DNA of 64,000 bases from Armatimonadota bacterium (GTDB taxonomy: Bacteria > Sysuimicrobiota > Sysuimicrobiia > Sysuimicrobiales > Humicultoraceae), in contig JAVKHP010000001.1 in NCBI GenBank assembly GCA_031459855.1, positions 2,377,906 through 2,441,905 on the forward strand. The letters are read 5' to 3'. Shown piece by piece: positions 51,491 to 60,449 of this stretch; within the stretch, counting starts at the first letter, position 1; every line of letters begins with the position of its first letter. The translations under genes and the position numbers were made by a program. The notes under the pieces are model-generated. The model worked only from the letters and a program-made list of their open reading frames with translations. It was not told the origin of the DNA and searched no databases.

Positions 51491-53520
51491 TGCGAGCGTA
51501 CATGGCCGATCATCACGTCCACCCGCACCCTGAAGCGCCCCGCCCGCCCGCCGCCGACCGGCACGCGGGGCACACCCCCGAGATGTTCCGCAACCGGTTG
51601 TGGGTGTGCGTGGTCCTCACCGTGCCCATCCTGGCGGTGTCCGACCACGTCCGCAGCTGGCTGGGGCTGCCGCCCGTGCGGTTCCCGGGCCTCGTCTGGC
51701 TGGAGCCTGTGCTGGCGACGGCCGTCTACCTCTACGGCGCGGGGCCCTTCGTCGCCGGCGCGGTGCGGGAAGCCCGCGGGCGCGCGCCGGGCATGATGAC
51801 GCTGGTGGCGCTGGCGACCACGGTGGCCTACGGCTACAGCCTCGCGACGACCCTTGGGCTGCCGGGCGAACCGTTCTACTGGGAGCTCGCCACGCTGGTG
51901 GTGGTGATGCTGCTGGGGCACTGGATCGAGATGCGCGCCGTGCATGGCGCCAGCCGCGCGCTGGAGCACCTGGCCTCCTTGCTCCCCCCGGTGGCGCACC
52001 GCGTGCGGGATGACGAGGTCGAGGACGTGCCGGTGGAGGCCCTCCGGGTCGGGGACGTGGTCCTCGTGCGGCCTGGAGAACAGATTCCGGCAGACGGCGT
52101 GGTTGTGGAAGGATCGAGCACCGTGAACGAGGCGTTCCTCACCGGTGAATCCCGTCCGGTGCCCAAAGCGCCCGATGTCGAGGTGGTGGCGGGCGCCGTC
52201 AACGGCGAGGGAGCGCTCCGCGTGCGTGTGCTGCGGACCGGCGACGACACGGCCCTGAACCAGATCACGCGCCTCGTGCGCGAGGCTCAGGGGGCCCGCA
52301 GCCGCTACCAGGTGCTGGCCGATCGCACCGCGGCATGGCTGACCTACGCCGCGGTCGGTGCAGGGAGCGCCACCTTCGGCCTGTGGCTCGCCAGCCGGGC
52401 TGCACCAGCGTTCGCCGTCGAGCGGGCCGTGACGGTGCTCGTCATCGCCTGCCCGCACGCGCTGGGGCTTGCCATCCCCCTGGTGGTCGTGAACGCGACG
52501 GCGCTGGCGGCACGCAACGGGATCCTGGTCCGCAACCGCGAGAGCTTCGAGCGGGCGCGGGAGATCCGGACCGTGGCGTTCGACAAGACCGGGACGCTGA
52601 CCGAGGGGCAGTTCGGCGTGCGGGCGGTCTACGCCGACGGGCTCGACGAGGCCGAGGCGCTGCGCATCGCCGCAGCCCTGGAGGCGGCCTCCGCGCACCC
52701 CCTGGCACGGGCGATCGTGGACGCCGCCCGCCGTCGTGGCCTGGCGGTCCACGCCGCCTCCGACGTGCAGGCCATTCCCGGCAAGGGCCTGGAGGGCACA
52801 TGGGACGGTCGCCGCTACCGGGTGGGCCGCCCGGAGTGGGCCGAGGAGCTTGGCGTGCCGGGGGCTGGCGCGCGGCTGCGAGACGGGCTCCGGGAGGCGG
52901 AGGCCCGCGGCGAGAGCGTGGTCGCCCTCATGGACGCGCAGCGCGTCTATGCGGTGATCGCGCTGGCCGATCGGGTGCGGGAGCGCGCCAGAGAAGCCGT
53001 GCGGGCGCTGCATGCCACCGGGCGCCGCGTCGTCATGGTTACGGGGGATGCGGACGCCGTGGCCCGCACGGTGGCCCGAGAGCTCGGCATCGATCGCTAC
53101 GTCGCGCGCGTGCTCCCCCAGGACAAAGCCCGGATCGTCCGTGAGCTCCGCGCACAGGGACCGGTGGCGTTCGTGGGCGACGGGATCAACGACGCGCCGG
53201 CGTTGGTGGAGGCCGACCTGGGGATGGCCATCGGGGCCGGAACGAACGTGGCGATCGAATCGGCGGACGTCGTGCTGGTGGAGAACGACCCGCTGGACGC
53301 CGTGCGGGTGCTCCGCCTCGCCGCCGCCACCTACCGGAAGATGGTCCAGAACCTCGTGTGGGCCACGGGCTACAACGTGGTGGCGATTCCCCTGGCGGCC
53401 GGGGCCGCGTACCGGGCCGGCGTGGTGCTGTCGCCGGCGATCGGCGCGCTGTTCATGAGCCTGTCCACGGTGGCCGTGGCGGCCAACGCCGTGCTGCTCC
53501 GCCGCGCACGGTTGGAGTGA
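51490..53520 (+). CDS. copB: CopB-type copper/heavy-metal P-type ATPase
   Basis: 676-aa P1B ATPase pumping metal out across the inner membrane. The N-terminus is His-rich ([21 protein letters not shown], about residues 7-27) rather than a CxxC metal domain. Membrane metal site is CPH in [16 protein letters not shown] near 318, the subclass linked to Cu2+/Ag+ (P1B-3). Actuator TGESRPVP near 220, phosphorylation [11 protein letters not shown] near 365, HPLARAI nucleotide site, and hinge [20 protein letters not shown] near 560. ATG overlaps the upstream TGA. No regulator or chaperone is seen beside it. Confidence 0.93.
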   Translation: MRAYMADHHVHPHPEAPRPPAADRHAGHTPEMFRNRLWVCVVLTVPILAVSDHVRSWLGLPPVRFPGLVWLEPVLATAVYLYGAGPFVAGAVREARGRAPGMMTLVALATTVAYGYSLATTLGLPGEPFYWELATLVVVMLLGHWIEMRAVHGASRALEHLASLLPPVAHRVRDDEVEDVPVEALRVGDVVLVRPGEQIPADGVVVEGSSTVNEAFLTGESRPVPKAPDVEVVAGAVNGEGALRVRVLRTGDDTALNQITRLVREAQGARSRYQVLADRTAAWLTYAAVGAGSATFGLWLASRAAPAFAVERAVTVLVIACPHALGLAIPLVVVNATALAARNGILVRNRESFERAREIRTVAFDKTGTLTEGQFGVRAVYADGLDEAEALRIAAALEAASAHPLARAIVDAARRRGLAVHAASDVQAIPGKGLEGTWDGRRYRVGRPEWAEELGVPGAGARLRDGLREAEARGESVVALMDAQRVYAVIALADRVRERAREAVRALHATGRRVVMVTGDADAVARTVARELGIDRYVARVLPQDKARIVRELRAQGPVAFVGDGINDAPALVEADLGMAIGAGTNVAIESADVVLVENDPLDAVRVLRLAAATYRKMVQNLVWATGYNVVAIPLAAGAAYRAGVVLSPAIGALFMSLSTVAVAANAVLLRRARLE

Positions 53521-53536
53521 GCGAGAGCGAGGACCC

Positions 53537-53635
53537 GTGCATCGAGTCCCCGTCGTGCTCGCCCTGCTCACCCCGCTGGCCGGCGTGCGTGGGTCAGGGC
53601 CTCGTCCACCACCTGCAGGAGCCGTGGCACGTTGA
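53537..53635 (+). pseudogene. Vestigial signal-peptide ORF, doubtful
   Basis: A GTG ORF of 32 codons starting VHRVPVVLALLTPLAGV looks like the signal peptide of an exported protein but stops at once, and its 3' part overlaps the antisense end of the histidine kinase. It lies 16 bases after copB with GCGAGGAC upstream. It may be the stump of a lost gene or chance. Confidence 0.25.
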
Positions 53636-55940
53636 TCGGCTTCGTCAGGTACTCGACGGCGCCGAGGTCGCGCACCTGCTGGATGCGCGTCTGCGTGGCA
53701 TCGGCACTCAGGACCACCACGGGGACGTGCCGCAGGTGGGGGTGCGCGTGGAACCGCCGCAGCAGCTCCTCCCCCGGGATGTCGGGCAGGTGGAGATCGA
53801 GCAGCACGAGGTCGGGACGGTGCTCCAGCGCCAGCGCCCACCCCAGGCTGCCCTGCATGGCGGGCACCAGGCGAATGTGCGGCCGGCGGGCGAGCACCCG
53901 CTCGACCAGCCGCAGGTTCGAGACGTTGTCTTCCAGGTAGAGCACGGTGTACGTTGCCCCGGCAGCCGCGGGGTCAGCGGGCAGGCCGTCTGCCAGCGCC
54001 ACGCGCTGGAGGGCCGTGGTCGGGCTCGCGGCCGCAGGGAGCTCTACCCAAAAGACGCTGCCGCCTCCGGGTCGCGGCTCGTAGCCGATGGCTCCGCCCA
54101 TGGCCTCGGTGAGCCGGCGCGACAGCGCCAGGCCCAGCCCCGTGCCCTCGATGCCGGTGGCATCCGCGCCCAGACGCTCGAAGGGTACGAACAGGCGCGA
54201 GGTCTGCTCGGGCGCGATACCGACGCCGGTGTCCGCCACCGCGATCCGCACGCGGCCCCCGGGGGACTGGGCAACCGAGATCGTCACCGTGCCCCCCTCG
54301 ACGTTGTACTTGATGGCGTTGGCCCCCAGGTTGAGCAGCACCTGCTTCAACCGCTGGGCGTCCGCCATGACGTGCAGCGCCTCGTCGGCACACGGCGCGC
54401 AGGAAAGCGTGACCGCGCGGCCGGTGGCCAGCGGGCGCAACAGGTCCAGCGTCTCCCTGAGGAGGTCGGCCACGGGTACGGGTTCGACGGAGATCGTCAT
54501 GCGGCCCGCCTCGATGCGGGCCAGGTCGAGCACCTCGTCGATCAGGGTCAGCAGGTGGCGTGACGCGCTGAGGATGTGATGCGTCGCTTCGCGGTCCCGG
54601 TCTGTGGATCCGTCCATCTCCAGCAGCTGGGCGAAGCCCACGATGGCGTTCAACGGCGTGCGCAACTCGTGGCTCATGCGTGAAAGGAACTCGCTCTTGG
54701 CCCGGTTGGCCGCCTCGGCGGCCTGCCGGGCGTCCTCCAGTTCGGCGGTGCGGGCGGCCACCAGGCGTTCGAGGTCGGCGGCGTGCTGCTCCAGGGCGCC
54801 GTGCAACCGGGCAAGCTCGGCGGTCTTCGCCTGCAGCCCGGCGGCCATCTCGTCGAACGCCGCGGCCATCTCCCGTAACTCCCGTGCGCCGCGCACCGCC
54901 CCGATCCTGGCGTCCAGGTGCCCGGCGCCCAGCCGCCGGACCACCTCGGCGATGGCCTGCGCCGGCCGGAGCACCTGACGGTCGGCCACGAGCATCGCCG
55001 CGACCAGCACCAGCCCCGCCACCACCAGGACGCCGGCGACATTGACCGCCGTCGCACGATCGCTGTCGGCGTAGATCCGCGCCAGCGGAATCCCGACGGC
55101 CACGACGATGCGCCCGCGTGAGGCGGTGTGCTCGACGGGGGCGTACCCGTAGAGCCGGCGCACCCCATCGGCGCCCACACCTTCGACGGTACCCTCGTGG
55201 ACTGCCGTGCTGATCCGCGCCAGCGTCGAGCCATCGGCCGCGCGCCGGCCGATCAGCGCCTCGATGCGGGGCTGGCGCGCCAGGACCGTGCCGTTGCGGT
55301 CGATGACCACGAGGACGCCGCCCTCGGGCAGCCCGATCCGCGCGGCCGCCCGCTCGAGTGCCGTCAGGTGCAGGGCCGCGAACACCACGCCCCGCACGGC
55401 GCCGGTCGGCGCGATGAGGGGATAGCCGAAGTTGATCGAGGGCTGACCCGTGATGCGGCCGATCTGGTACTCACCGATCGCGAAGGTGCGGTGGCGCACC
55501 GCGCCCCGGAAATAGGCCCGGTCGGCAATGGTGACGGGAGCGGGAAGGGGCAGCGCGCTGCACACCACGGTGCCGTCGGGTGCGGCCACCCCGAGGTTGG
55601 CATACACCGGCCAGCGCACCAGCAGGTCGGCGAGCAGGGCGGCGCACCGGGTAGAGTCTCCGGGCCCGTCCTGGAGGACGCGCGCCAGGACGGGCAGCAG
55701 CTGCGCCGCGCCGACGACCAGCAGCGCGTGGTGCTCCCGTGCGGTGCGGGCCAGCCGCAGCGTTTCTGCGACAGCGGCGTCCCGTGCGCTCCTGCGCTGG
55801 GCGCCGCCGACGTACAGGTGCAACCCCACCAGCGGCACCACGGCCAGCAGGATCAGCCGCTGGACGTGGACCCGCAGGGGGGCGCCTGCGGTTGGTGGTC
55901 TGCCTGGGGCCGTAAACATCCCCTGGTGCCCTTTCCGCAT
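53568..55940 (-). CDS. Hybrid histidine kinase with CACHE sensor, HAMP and receiver
   Basis: 790-aa membrane sensor kinase. TM helix at about 28-47, a CACHE-like extracytoplasmic sensor at about 50-285 (IADRAYFRGAVRHRTFAIG, INFGYPLIAPTGAVRGVVF), TM helix at about 297-318, HAMP and coiled coil at 320-400, HisKA with phospho-His in SHELRTPLNAIVGF near 423, ATPase with NAIKYNVEGG near 541, DTGVGIAPEQ and GTGLGLALSRRL, then a REC domain from about 667 (YLEDN, acceptor Asp in LLDLHLPD near 715, Lys in YLTKP). No separate response regulator gene is adjacent. ATG at 55919 is an alternative start. Confidence 0.92.
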   Translation of the reverse strand: MRKGHQGMFTAPGRPPTAGAPLRVHVQRLILLAVVPLVGLHLYVGGAQRRSARDAAVAETLRLARTAREHHALLVVGAAQLLPVLARVLQDGPGDSTRCAALLADLLVRWPVYANLGVAAPDGTVVCSALPLPAPVTIADRAYFRGAVRHRTFAIGEYQIGRITGQPSINFGYPLIAPTGAVRGVVFAALHLTALERAAARIGLPEGGVLVVIDRNGTVLARQPRIEALIGRRAADGSTLARISTAVHEGTVEGVGADGVRRLYGYAPVEHTASRGRIVVAVGIPLARIYADSDRATAVNVAGVLVVAGLVLVAAMLVADRQVLRPAQAIAEVVRRLGAGHLDARIGAVRGARELREMAAAFDEMAAGLQAKTAELARLHGALEQHAADLERLVAARTAELEDARQAAEAANRAKSEFLSRMSHELRTPLNAIVGFAQLLEMDGSTDRDREATHHILSASRHLLTLIDEVLDLARIEAGRMTISVEPVPVADLLRETLDLLRPLATGRAVTLSCAPCADEALHVMADAQRLKQVLLNLGANAIKYNVEGGTVTISVAQSPGGRVRIAVADTGVGIAPEQTSRLFVPFERLGADATGIEGTGLGLALSRRLTEAMGGAIGYEPRPGGGSVFWVELPAAASPTTALQRVALADGLPADPAAAGATYTVLYLEDNVSNLRLVERVLARRPHIRLVPAMQGSLGWALALEHRPDLVLLDLHLPDIPGEELLRRFHAHPHLRHVPVVVLSADATQTRIQQVRDLGAVEYLTKPINVPRLLQVVDEALTHARRPAG

Positions 55941-56110
55941 CCGCGATGGGCCGGTTCAGCAGCGCTGTATCCTTACTCCCGAGGGTCTTATGCCCAGTTC
56001 CTGTGCTCCGCAGCCCGTCGGACCGTTCGTCCGCACGGAGGCCGACCCGAAATGAAGAGGAAGCCACCCGCGTCCCCGCGAAGCCGCAGGCCGTGGCGTG
56101 TAGCCGATCC

Positions 56111-57106
56111 GTGCACCGGGTGCGGGCGCTGGCGACTCTCGCTGTAGGTCTCGCCCTCGTGCTTGCGTGCGACCTCACGCGTACCCCGGCCGCTAGGAGC
56201 GAGGCTGCTACCGCAGGGATCTTCGTCAACGATCCGGGCAACGCCCGCATCGTCCGCCTGGCCGATCTGACCGGCGCGGGGTGGACGGCGATGGCCACCG
56301 GGGGGGACGTGCCACGCGGCGACGCGCGCGGAGCACAGCGTCACTTCGCCTTCCAGTCGGGGATCGCCCTGGACGCCCGGGGGCGCATCTACTTCACCGA
56401 CGCCACGCGGTCCCGCGTGGTGCGCGTGGACGACCTGAGCGGGGCGGGCTGGGTGGCCTTGGGCACGCGCGGCAGCGGGGTCGGCCAGTTCGACCTGCCG
56501 GCCGGCGTGGCGGTGGACGCCACAGGGCGCATCTACGTGGCCGACGCCAGCAACGCGCGCGTCGTGCGCATCGCCGACATGACCGGGGCGGGCTGGGTGG
56601 CCTTCGGCACGCGCGGCGCCGGCGTGGGGCAGTTCGCCTTCCCCCAGGGGGTGGCGGTGGACAGCGCCGGGCGCATCTACGTGGCCGACGCGCTCAACGA
56701 CCGGATCGTCCGCATCGACGACATGCGCGGTGCCGGGTGGACGACCCTGGGCCGGCACGGGCGGGGCGTGCGGGAGTTCGACTTCCCGACCTCCGTGGCG
56801 GTCGGGCGCGACGGACGCATCTACGTCACCGACTCGTCCAACGATCGGCTCGTGCGGGTCGACGGCATGACGGGCGCCGGCTGGGTGGCGTTCGCGGGCC
56901 TGGGCCCGCGGGCCACCGAGTTCGCCTTCCCCACGGGCCTCGCGGTGGACGCTGCAGGGCGCGTCTACGTCACCGACGAGATGCACCGGGTCGTGCGCAT
57001 CGACGACATGACCGGCGCGGGCTGGACGGCGTTTGGCACCATGGGCGCTGGGGTGGGGCAGTTCTTCTTCCCGTCCGGGGTCGCCGTGGCGCCGGCGCCG
57101 TGGTAA
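56111..57106 (+). CDS. NHL-repeat beta-propeller lipoprotein
   Basis: About 331-aa exported protein: signal ALATLAVGLALVLAC ends in a lipobox Cys near residue 18. The mature part is six or so copies of a 47-residue NHL blade, each reading like VRIDDMTGAGWVAFGTRG, then GVGQFxFPxGVAVDxxGRIY and VADAxNDR. This predicts one six-bladed propeller outside the membrane, a ligand- or protein-binding scaffold. The DNA is correspondingly repetitive at 141-base spacing. Start is uncertain: GTG 56111 has no SD, while a 31-codon ORF at 56052 with GGAGG upstream lies just before and overlaps it. Confidence 0.82.
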   Translation: MHRVRALATLAVGLALVLACDLTRTPAARSEAATAGIFVNDPGNARIVRLADLTGAGWTAMATGGDVPRGDARGAQRHFAFQSGIALDARGRIYFTDATRSRVVRVDDLSGAGWVALGTRGSGVGQFDLPAGVAVDATGRIYVADASNARVVRIADMTGAGWVAFGTRGAGVGQFAFPQGVAVDSAGRIYVADALNDRIVRIDDMRGAGWTTLGRHGRGVREFDFPTSVAVGRDGRIYVTDSSNDRLVRVDGMTGAGWVAFAGLGPRATEFAFPTGLAVDAAGRVYVTDEMHRVVRIDDMTGAGWTAFGTMGAGVGQFFFPSGVAVAPAPW

Positions 57107-57109
57107 GGG

Positions 57110-57115
57110 TAAGAT
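57110..57115 (+). promoter_or_regulatory. -10 box of aroM, probably leaderless
   Basis: TAAGAT, 6 bases before the ATG at 57122, with no SD at a proper distance. Confidence 0.4.
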
Positions 57116-57121
57116 AACACC

Positions 57122-57820
57122 ATGATGCCAACGCCGACCCGGACCGCCAGCGCGGTAGCCACCGTGGCCGCCATTACCATCGGCCAGAGCCCACGGCCCG
57201 ACATCGTGGACGAGATCACGCCGCTGCTGCCACCGCACGTGCGCGTGGTGGAGATGGGCGCGCTCGATGGGCTCGAACCAGCCGAGATCGCCGCCCTGCG
57301 CCCGGGGCCCGACGACCACACGCTCGTCTCCCGGCTGCGATCCGGCGAGGAAGTCCTGGTCGGCAAGGAGCGGATCCTGCCCCGGGTGCAGGCCTGCATC
57401 GACGCCCTGCAGGATGCCGCGTCGCTGATCGTGATCCTGTGCACGGGGCCGTTTCCGCCCCTGCGCTCCCGGCGGCCCATCGTGTACCCGGAGCGCCTGC
57501 TGCTGCACCTCGTCCGCGCGGTCAGCCCGGGTGCCCACGTCGGGGTGCTCACGCCGGCTGCGGCGCAGATTCCCCACCAGGTGGAACGGTGGGGGGCGGT
57601 GGCGGGTGCGGTGACCGTGCGCGCCTACTCGCCGTACGCGGGACGTGAGGGCGTCGAGGAAGCGTGCGCAGCGTTCGCGGCGGCGGGCGTGGACCTGGTG
57701 GTGCTGGACTGCCTGGGGTACACCCTGGCCCTTAAGGACACGGTCCGGCGGCTCGTGGGCAGGCCGACGGTGCTGGCCCGCACCCTGCTGGCGCGTGCGG
57801 TGGCCGAACTGCTTGAGTGA
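57122..57820 (+). CDS. aroM: AroM-family protein
   Basis: 232-aa cytosolic protein of the AroM family: ITIGQSPRPDIVDEITPLL near the start, EMGALDGL, SLIVILCTGPFPPL with a Cys in the position of racemase-type family members, and VVLDCLGYTLALKD near 200. The fold resembles aspartate/hydantoin racemases, but its reaction is unknown; E. coli aroM is TyrR-regulated. ATG at 57122 or 57125. It lies between the propeller lipoprotein and the thrS leader. Confidence 0.88.
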   Translation: MMPTPTRTASAVATVAAITIGQSPRPDIVDEITPLLPPHVRVVEMGALDGLEPAEIAALRPGPDDHTLVSRLRSGEEVLVGKERILPRVQACIDALQDAASLIVILCTGPFPPLRSRRPIVYPERLLLHLVRAVSPGAHVGVLTPAAAQIPHQVERWGAVAGAVTVRAYSPYAGREGVEEACAAFAAAGVDLVVLDCLGYTLALKDTVRRLVGRPTVLARTLLARAVAELLE

Positions 57821-57975
57821 GTAGGAGAGGCGGCGCCCCATCGCCCCCGGGCATTGAGAGAGCGCCTCGCTGGAGATCGTGGCCGAACTGGGCGGGCAGG
57901 CGGCCCACTGGCCGGGGGTGTCGTGAGGCGTCGGCCGGCTCGTGTCCTGGTCCACGGCCGCACGCCAACCCGCGG

Positions 57976-58004
57976 TTGACGCGACGGGTTGGGGTCGCTA
58001 CCAT
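57976..58004 (+). promoter_or_regulatory. Sigma-70-type promoter of thrS
   Basis: TTGACG (57976-57981), 17-base spacer, TACCAT (57999-58004). Transcription would start near 58011, at the head of the T-box leader. The stretch from the aroM stop at 57820 to here holds nothing else I recognise. Confidence 0.75.
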
Positions 58005-58302
58005 GGCTCCACGGTAGCGATGACGGGGACGAGTACGCCGGGTGTACGGCCGACGTCGCGTCCAGCGACCGAGAGAGGCGGGGCCACCGGCTGAGAGCCC
58101 CGCCGGCCGGATCGGCGGAAGACCACCCCCAGCTGCGGCCACGCGCGGGCGGTGTGCCCGTGGCGGAAGGCCGCCGGGTGCGCCCGAGATCGCGCAGTCG
58201 AGCGTCTGACACCGGGTCTGCGACCGCGGGCCGGTGCGGACGGAACGAGGGTGGAACCGCGGACGGCCCGCCCCTCAGGGGGGCGGGCTGTTGCGTTTTC
58301 CA
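58005..58302 (+). promoter_or_regulatory. T-box leader sensing uncharged tRNA-Thr
   Basis: The leader has the T-box stem I landmarks GATGACGGGGACGAGTA near 58018, an AGAGAGG/GGCGGGG...CCCCGCC hairpin, and the specifier-loop-like GGAAGACCACC with ACC (Thr) at 58122-58124. The conserved T-box antiterminator AACGAGGGTGGAACCGCG lies at 58244-58261, followed by an intrinsic terminator. Uncharged tRNA-Thr would pair with both and let transcription into thrS. The specifier assignment fits the downstream gene but was made by eye. Confidence 0.88.
58266..58302 (+). terminator. T-box terminator
   Basis: Perfect 9-bp stem GCCCGCCCC / GGGGCGGGC (58266-58274 with 58280-58288), 5-base loop, then TGTTGCGTTTTCC. 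It competes with the T-box antiterminator. Confidence 0.85.
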
Positions 58303-58460
58303 CCCGGTGCGCAATGCCCGGGCCTGCCGAACGGCGCCGGGCATGCGCGCGAACAGGCCGTGAGGCGATGCGGAGGATGTGAGCCGCGCGGGCTGCGCGG
58401 GCGCGCGCAGGACGCGGGCCAGACACGTGACGTCGTGACGGGAAAGGCAGGGGAGGTTCC

Positions 58461-60380
58461 ATGCCACGTATCACGGTGGAGTTGCCCGACGGGTCGCGCC
58501 ACGAGGTGGAGGCCGGCACCACGGCCGCCGCGCTGGCCGAGCGGTTGGGGCGGCGCGACGCCGTGGCCGTGCTCGTCAACGGCAGACCCCGGGACCTGAC
58601 CGCCCCGCTGGAAGACGGCGCCCGAGTGCAGTTCCTCACCTTCGAGACCCCAGCGGGCCGGGAGGTCTTCTGGCACTCCACGGCCCACCTGCTGGCGCAG
58701 GCCGTCAAGCAGCTGTTCCCGCACGCCAAGCTGGCCATCGGCCCGCCCATCGACGACGGGTTCTACTACGACTTCGACATCGGCCGGCCGTTCAGTCCCG
58801 AGGACCTGGAGCGCATTGAGGCGCGCATGCGCGAGCTGGCGGCTGCCGACCAGCCCATCGAGCGCATCGAGATGCCGCGGGACGAGGCGGCGCGGCGGTT
58901 CGAGCAGGACGGCGAGGTCTACAAGCTGGAGCTGCTGGCCGAGATCCCCGACGCGCGGGTCTCCTTCTACCGGCAGGACGGCTTCCAGGACATGTGCCGC
59001 GGCCCGCACCTGCCGCGCACGGGACTGATCGGCGCCGTGAAGCTGCTGTCCACGTCGGGGGCCTACTGGCGTGGCGACGAGCGGCGCCCGATGCTGCAGC
59101 GGATCTACGGGGTCTCGTACCCGACGCCCGCGCAACTCGAGGAGCACCTGCGGCGCCTGGAGGAGGCCCGGCGGCGCGACCACCGCCGGATCGGGCGCGA
59201 GCAGCAGCTGTTCCACATCGTGCCCGAGGTCGGGCCAGGGTTGCCGCTGTGGTTGCCCAAGGGCGCGACGGTCCGCCGGATCGTCGAGCGCTACATCGTG
59301 GACCTGGAGCTCGCCGCCGGCTACCAGCACGTCTACACCCAGGAGCTGGCCTCCTCGACGCTGTACAAGCTGTCGGGGCACTGGGACCACTACCGCGACA
59401 ACATGTACCCGCCGATCCAGGTGGACGCCGAGGAGCTGGTGCTCCGGCCCATGAACTGCCCGCATCACATCATGATCTACAAGGTCACCCAGCGCTCCTA
59501 CCGCGACCTGCCGGTGCGCATCGCGGAGCTGGGCAAGGTGTACCGGTACGAGCGGTCGGGCGTGCTCACCGGTCTGGCGCGGGTACGGGGCATGACCATG
59601 AACGACGCCCACATCTTCCTGCGCCCCGACCAGATCCGGGACGAGATCGCCGGCGTCGTGCGCCTCATCCAGCAGGTCTACGCCGACTTCCGCGTCAGCG
59701 GCGCCTGGTACCAGCTGTCGCTGCGCGATCCGGCCGACCGCGAGAAGTTCATCGCCAACGATGCGCTGTGGGAGCAGGCGGAGCGGATGCTCCGCGAGGC
59801 CCTGGACGCGCTGGGGATCCCCTACCGGGAGGCCGTGGGCGAGGCGGCGTTCTACGGCCCCAAGATCGACGTGCAGGTGCCCACGGCCGCGGGCAAGGAC
59901 GAGACGCTCTCGACGGTGCAGCTCGACTTCCTGCTGCCCGAGCGCTTCGGCCTGGAGTACATCGGCGAGGACGGTCGGGCCCACCGCCCGGTGCTGATCC
60001 ACCGCGCCATCACCAGCACCATGGAACGGTGGATGGCGATGCTGATCGAGCAGTACGAGGGGAAGTTCCCGCTGTGGCTGGCCCCGGAACAGGTGCGGGT
60101 GCTGCCGATCGCCGACCGCCACCACGCCTACGCGCGCACCGTGGCCGACCGGCTCACGGCCCAGGGCCTGCGGGTCACGGTCGATGCGTCCAACGCGCGG
60201 ATCAGCTACAAGGTCCGTCAGGCTCAGCTCGAGCACGTGCCGTACATGGCCGTCGTGGGCGATCGCGAGCAGGCGACCGATGCGGTGGCGGTCCGGAGCC
60301 GGTCGGCGGGCGACCTCGGCCCGATGCCGCTCGAGCAGTTCCTCACGCGGCTGCGCGAGGAGGTGGCGGCCAAGGCCTGA
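58461..60380 (+). CDS. thrS: Threonyl-tRNA synthetase
   Basis: 639-aa class II synthetase charging tRNA-Thr. TGS domain at 1-62 (RITVELPDGSRHEVEAG), editing domain with HSTAHLLAQAVKQLFPHA and CRGPHLP, catalytic core with motif 2 GKVYRYERSG, zinc ligands in RPMNCPHHIMIYK and HRAITST, then the anticodon-binding domain (VRVLPIADRHHAYARTVADR). Full length. GGGGAGG lies 4 bases before the ATG. Expression is governed by the T-box leader upstream. Confidence 0.97.
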   Translation: MPRITVELPDGSRHEVEAGTTAAALAERLGRRDAVAVLVNGRPRDLTAPLEDGARVQFLTFETPAGREVFWHSTAHLLAQAVKQLFPHAKLAIGPPIDDGFYYDFDIGRPFSPEDLERIEARMRELAAADQPIERIEMPRDEAARRFEQDGEVYKLELLAEIPDARVSFYRQDGFQDMCRGPHLPRTGLIGAVKLLSTSGAYWRGDERRPMLQRIYGVSYPTPAQLEEHLRRLEEARRRDHRRIGREQQLFHIVPEVGPGLPLWLPKGATVRRIVERYIVDLELAAGYQHVYTQELASSTLYKLSGHWDHYRDNMYPPIQVDAEELVLRPMNCPHHIMIYKVTQRSYRDLPVRIAELGKVYRYERSGVLTGLARVRGMTMNDAHIFLRPDQIRDEIAGVVRLIQQVYADFRVSGAWYQLSLRDPADREKFIANDALWEQAERMLREALDALGIPYREAVGEAAFYGPKIDVQVPTAAGKDETLSTVQLDFLLPERFGLEYIGEDGRAHRPVLIHRAITSTMERWMAMLIEQYEGKFPLWLAPEQVRVLPIADRHHAYARTVADRLTAQGLRVTVDASNARISYKVRQAQLEHVPYMAVVGDREQATDAVAVRSRSAGDLGPMPLEQFLTRLREEVAAKA

Positions 60381-60449
60381 CCGCCGGGTCCGCACCATCC
60401 CGGGCCCGGTACGCGCGCGGGGCGCCGGCCGATCTACCGGGCAGACGCC

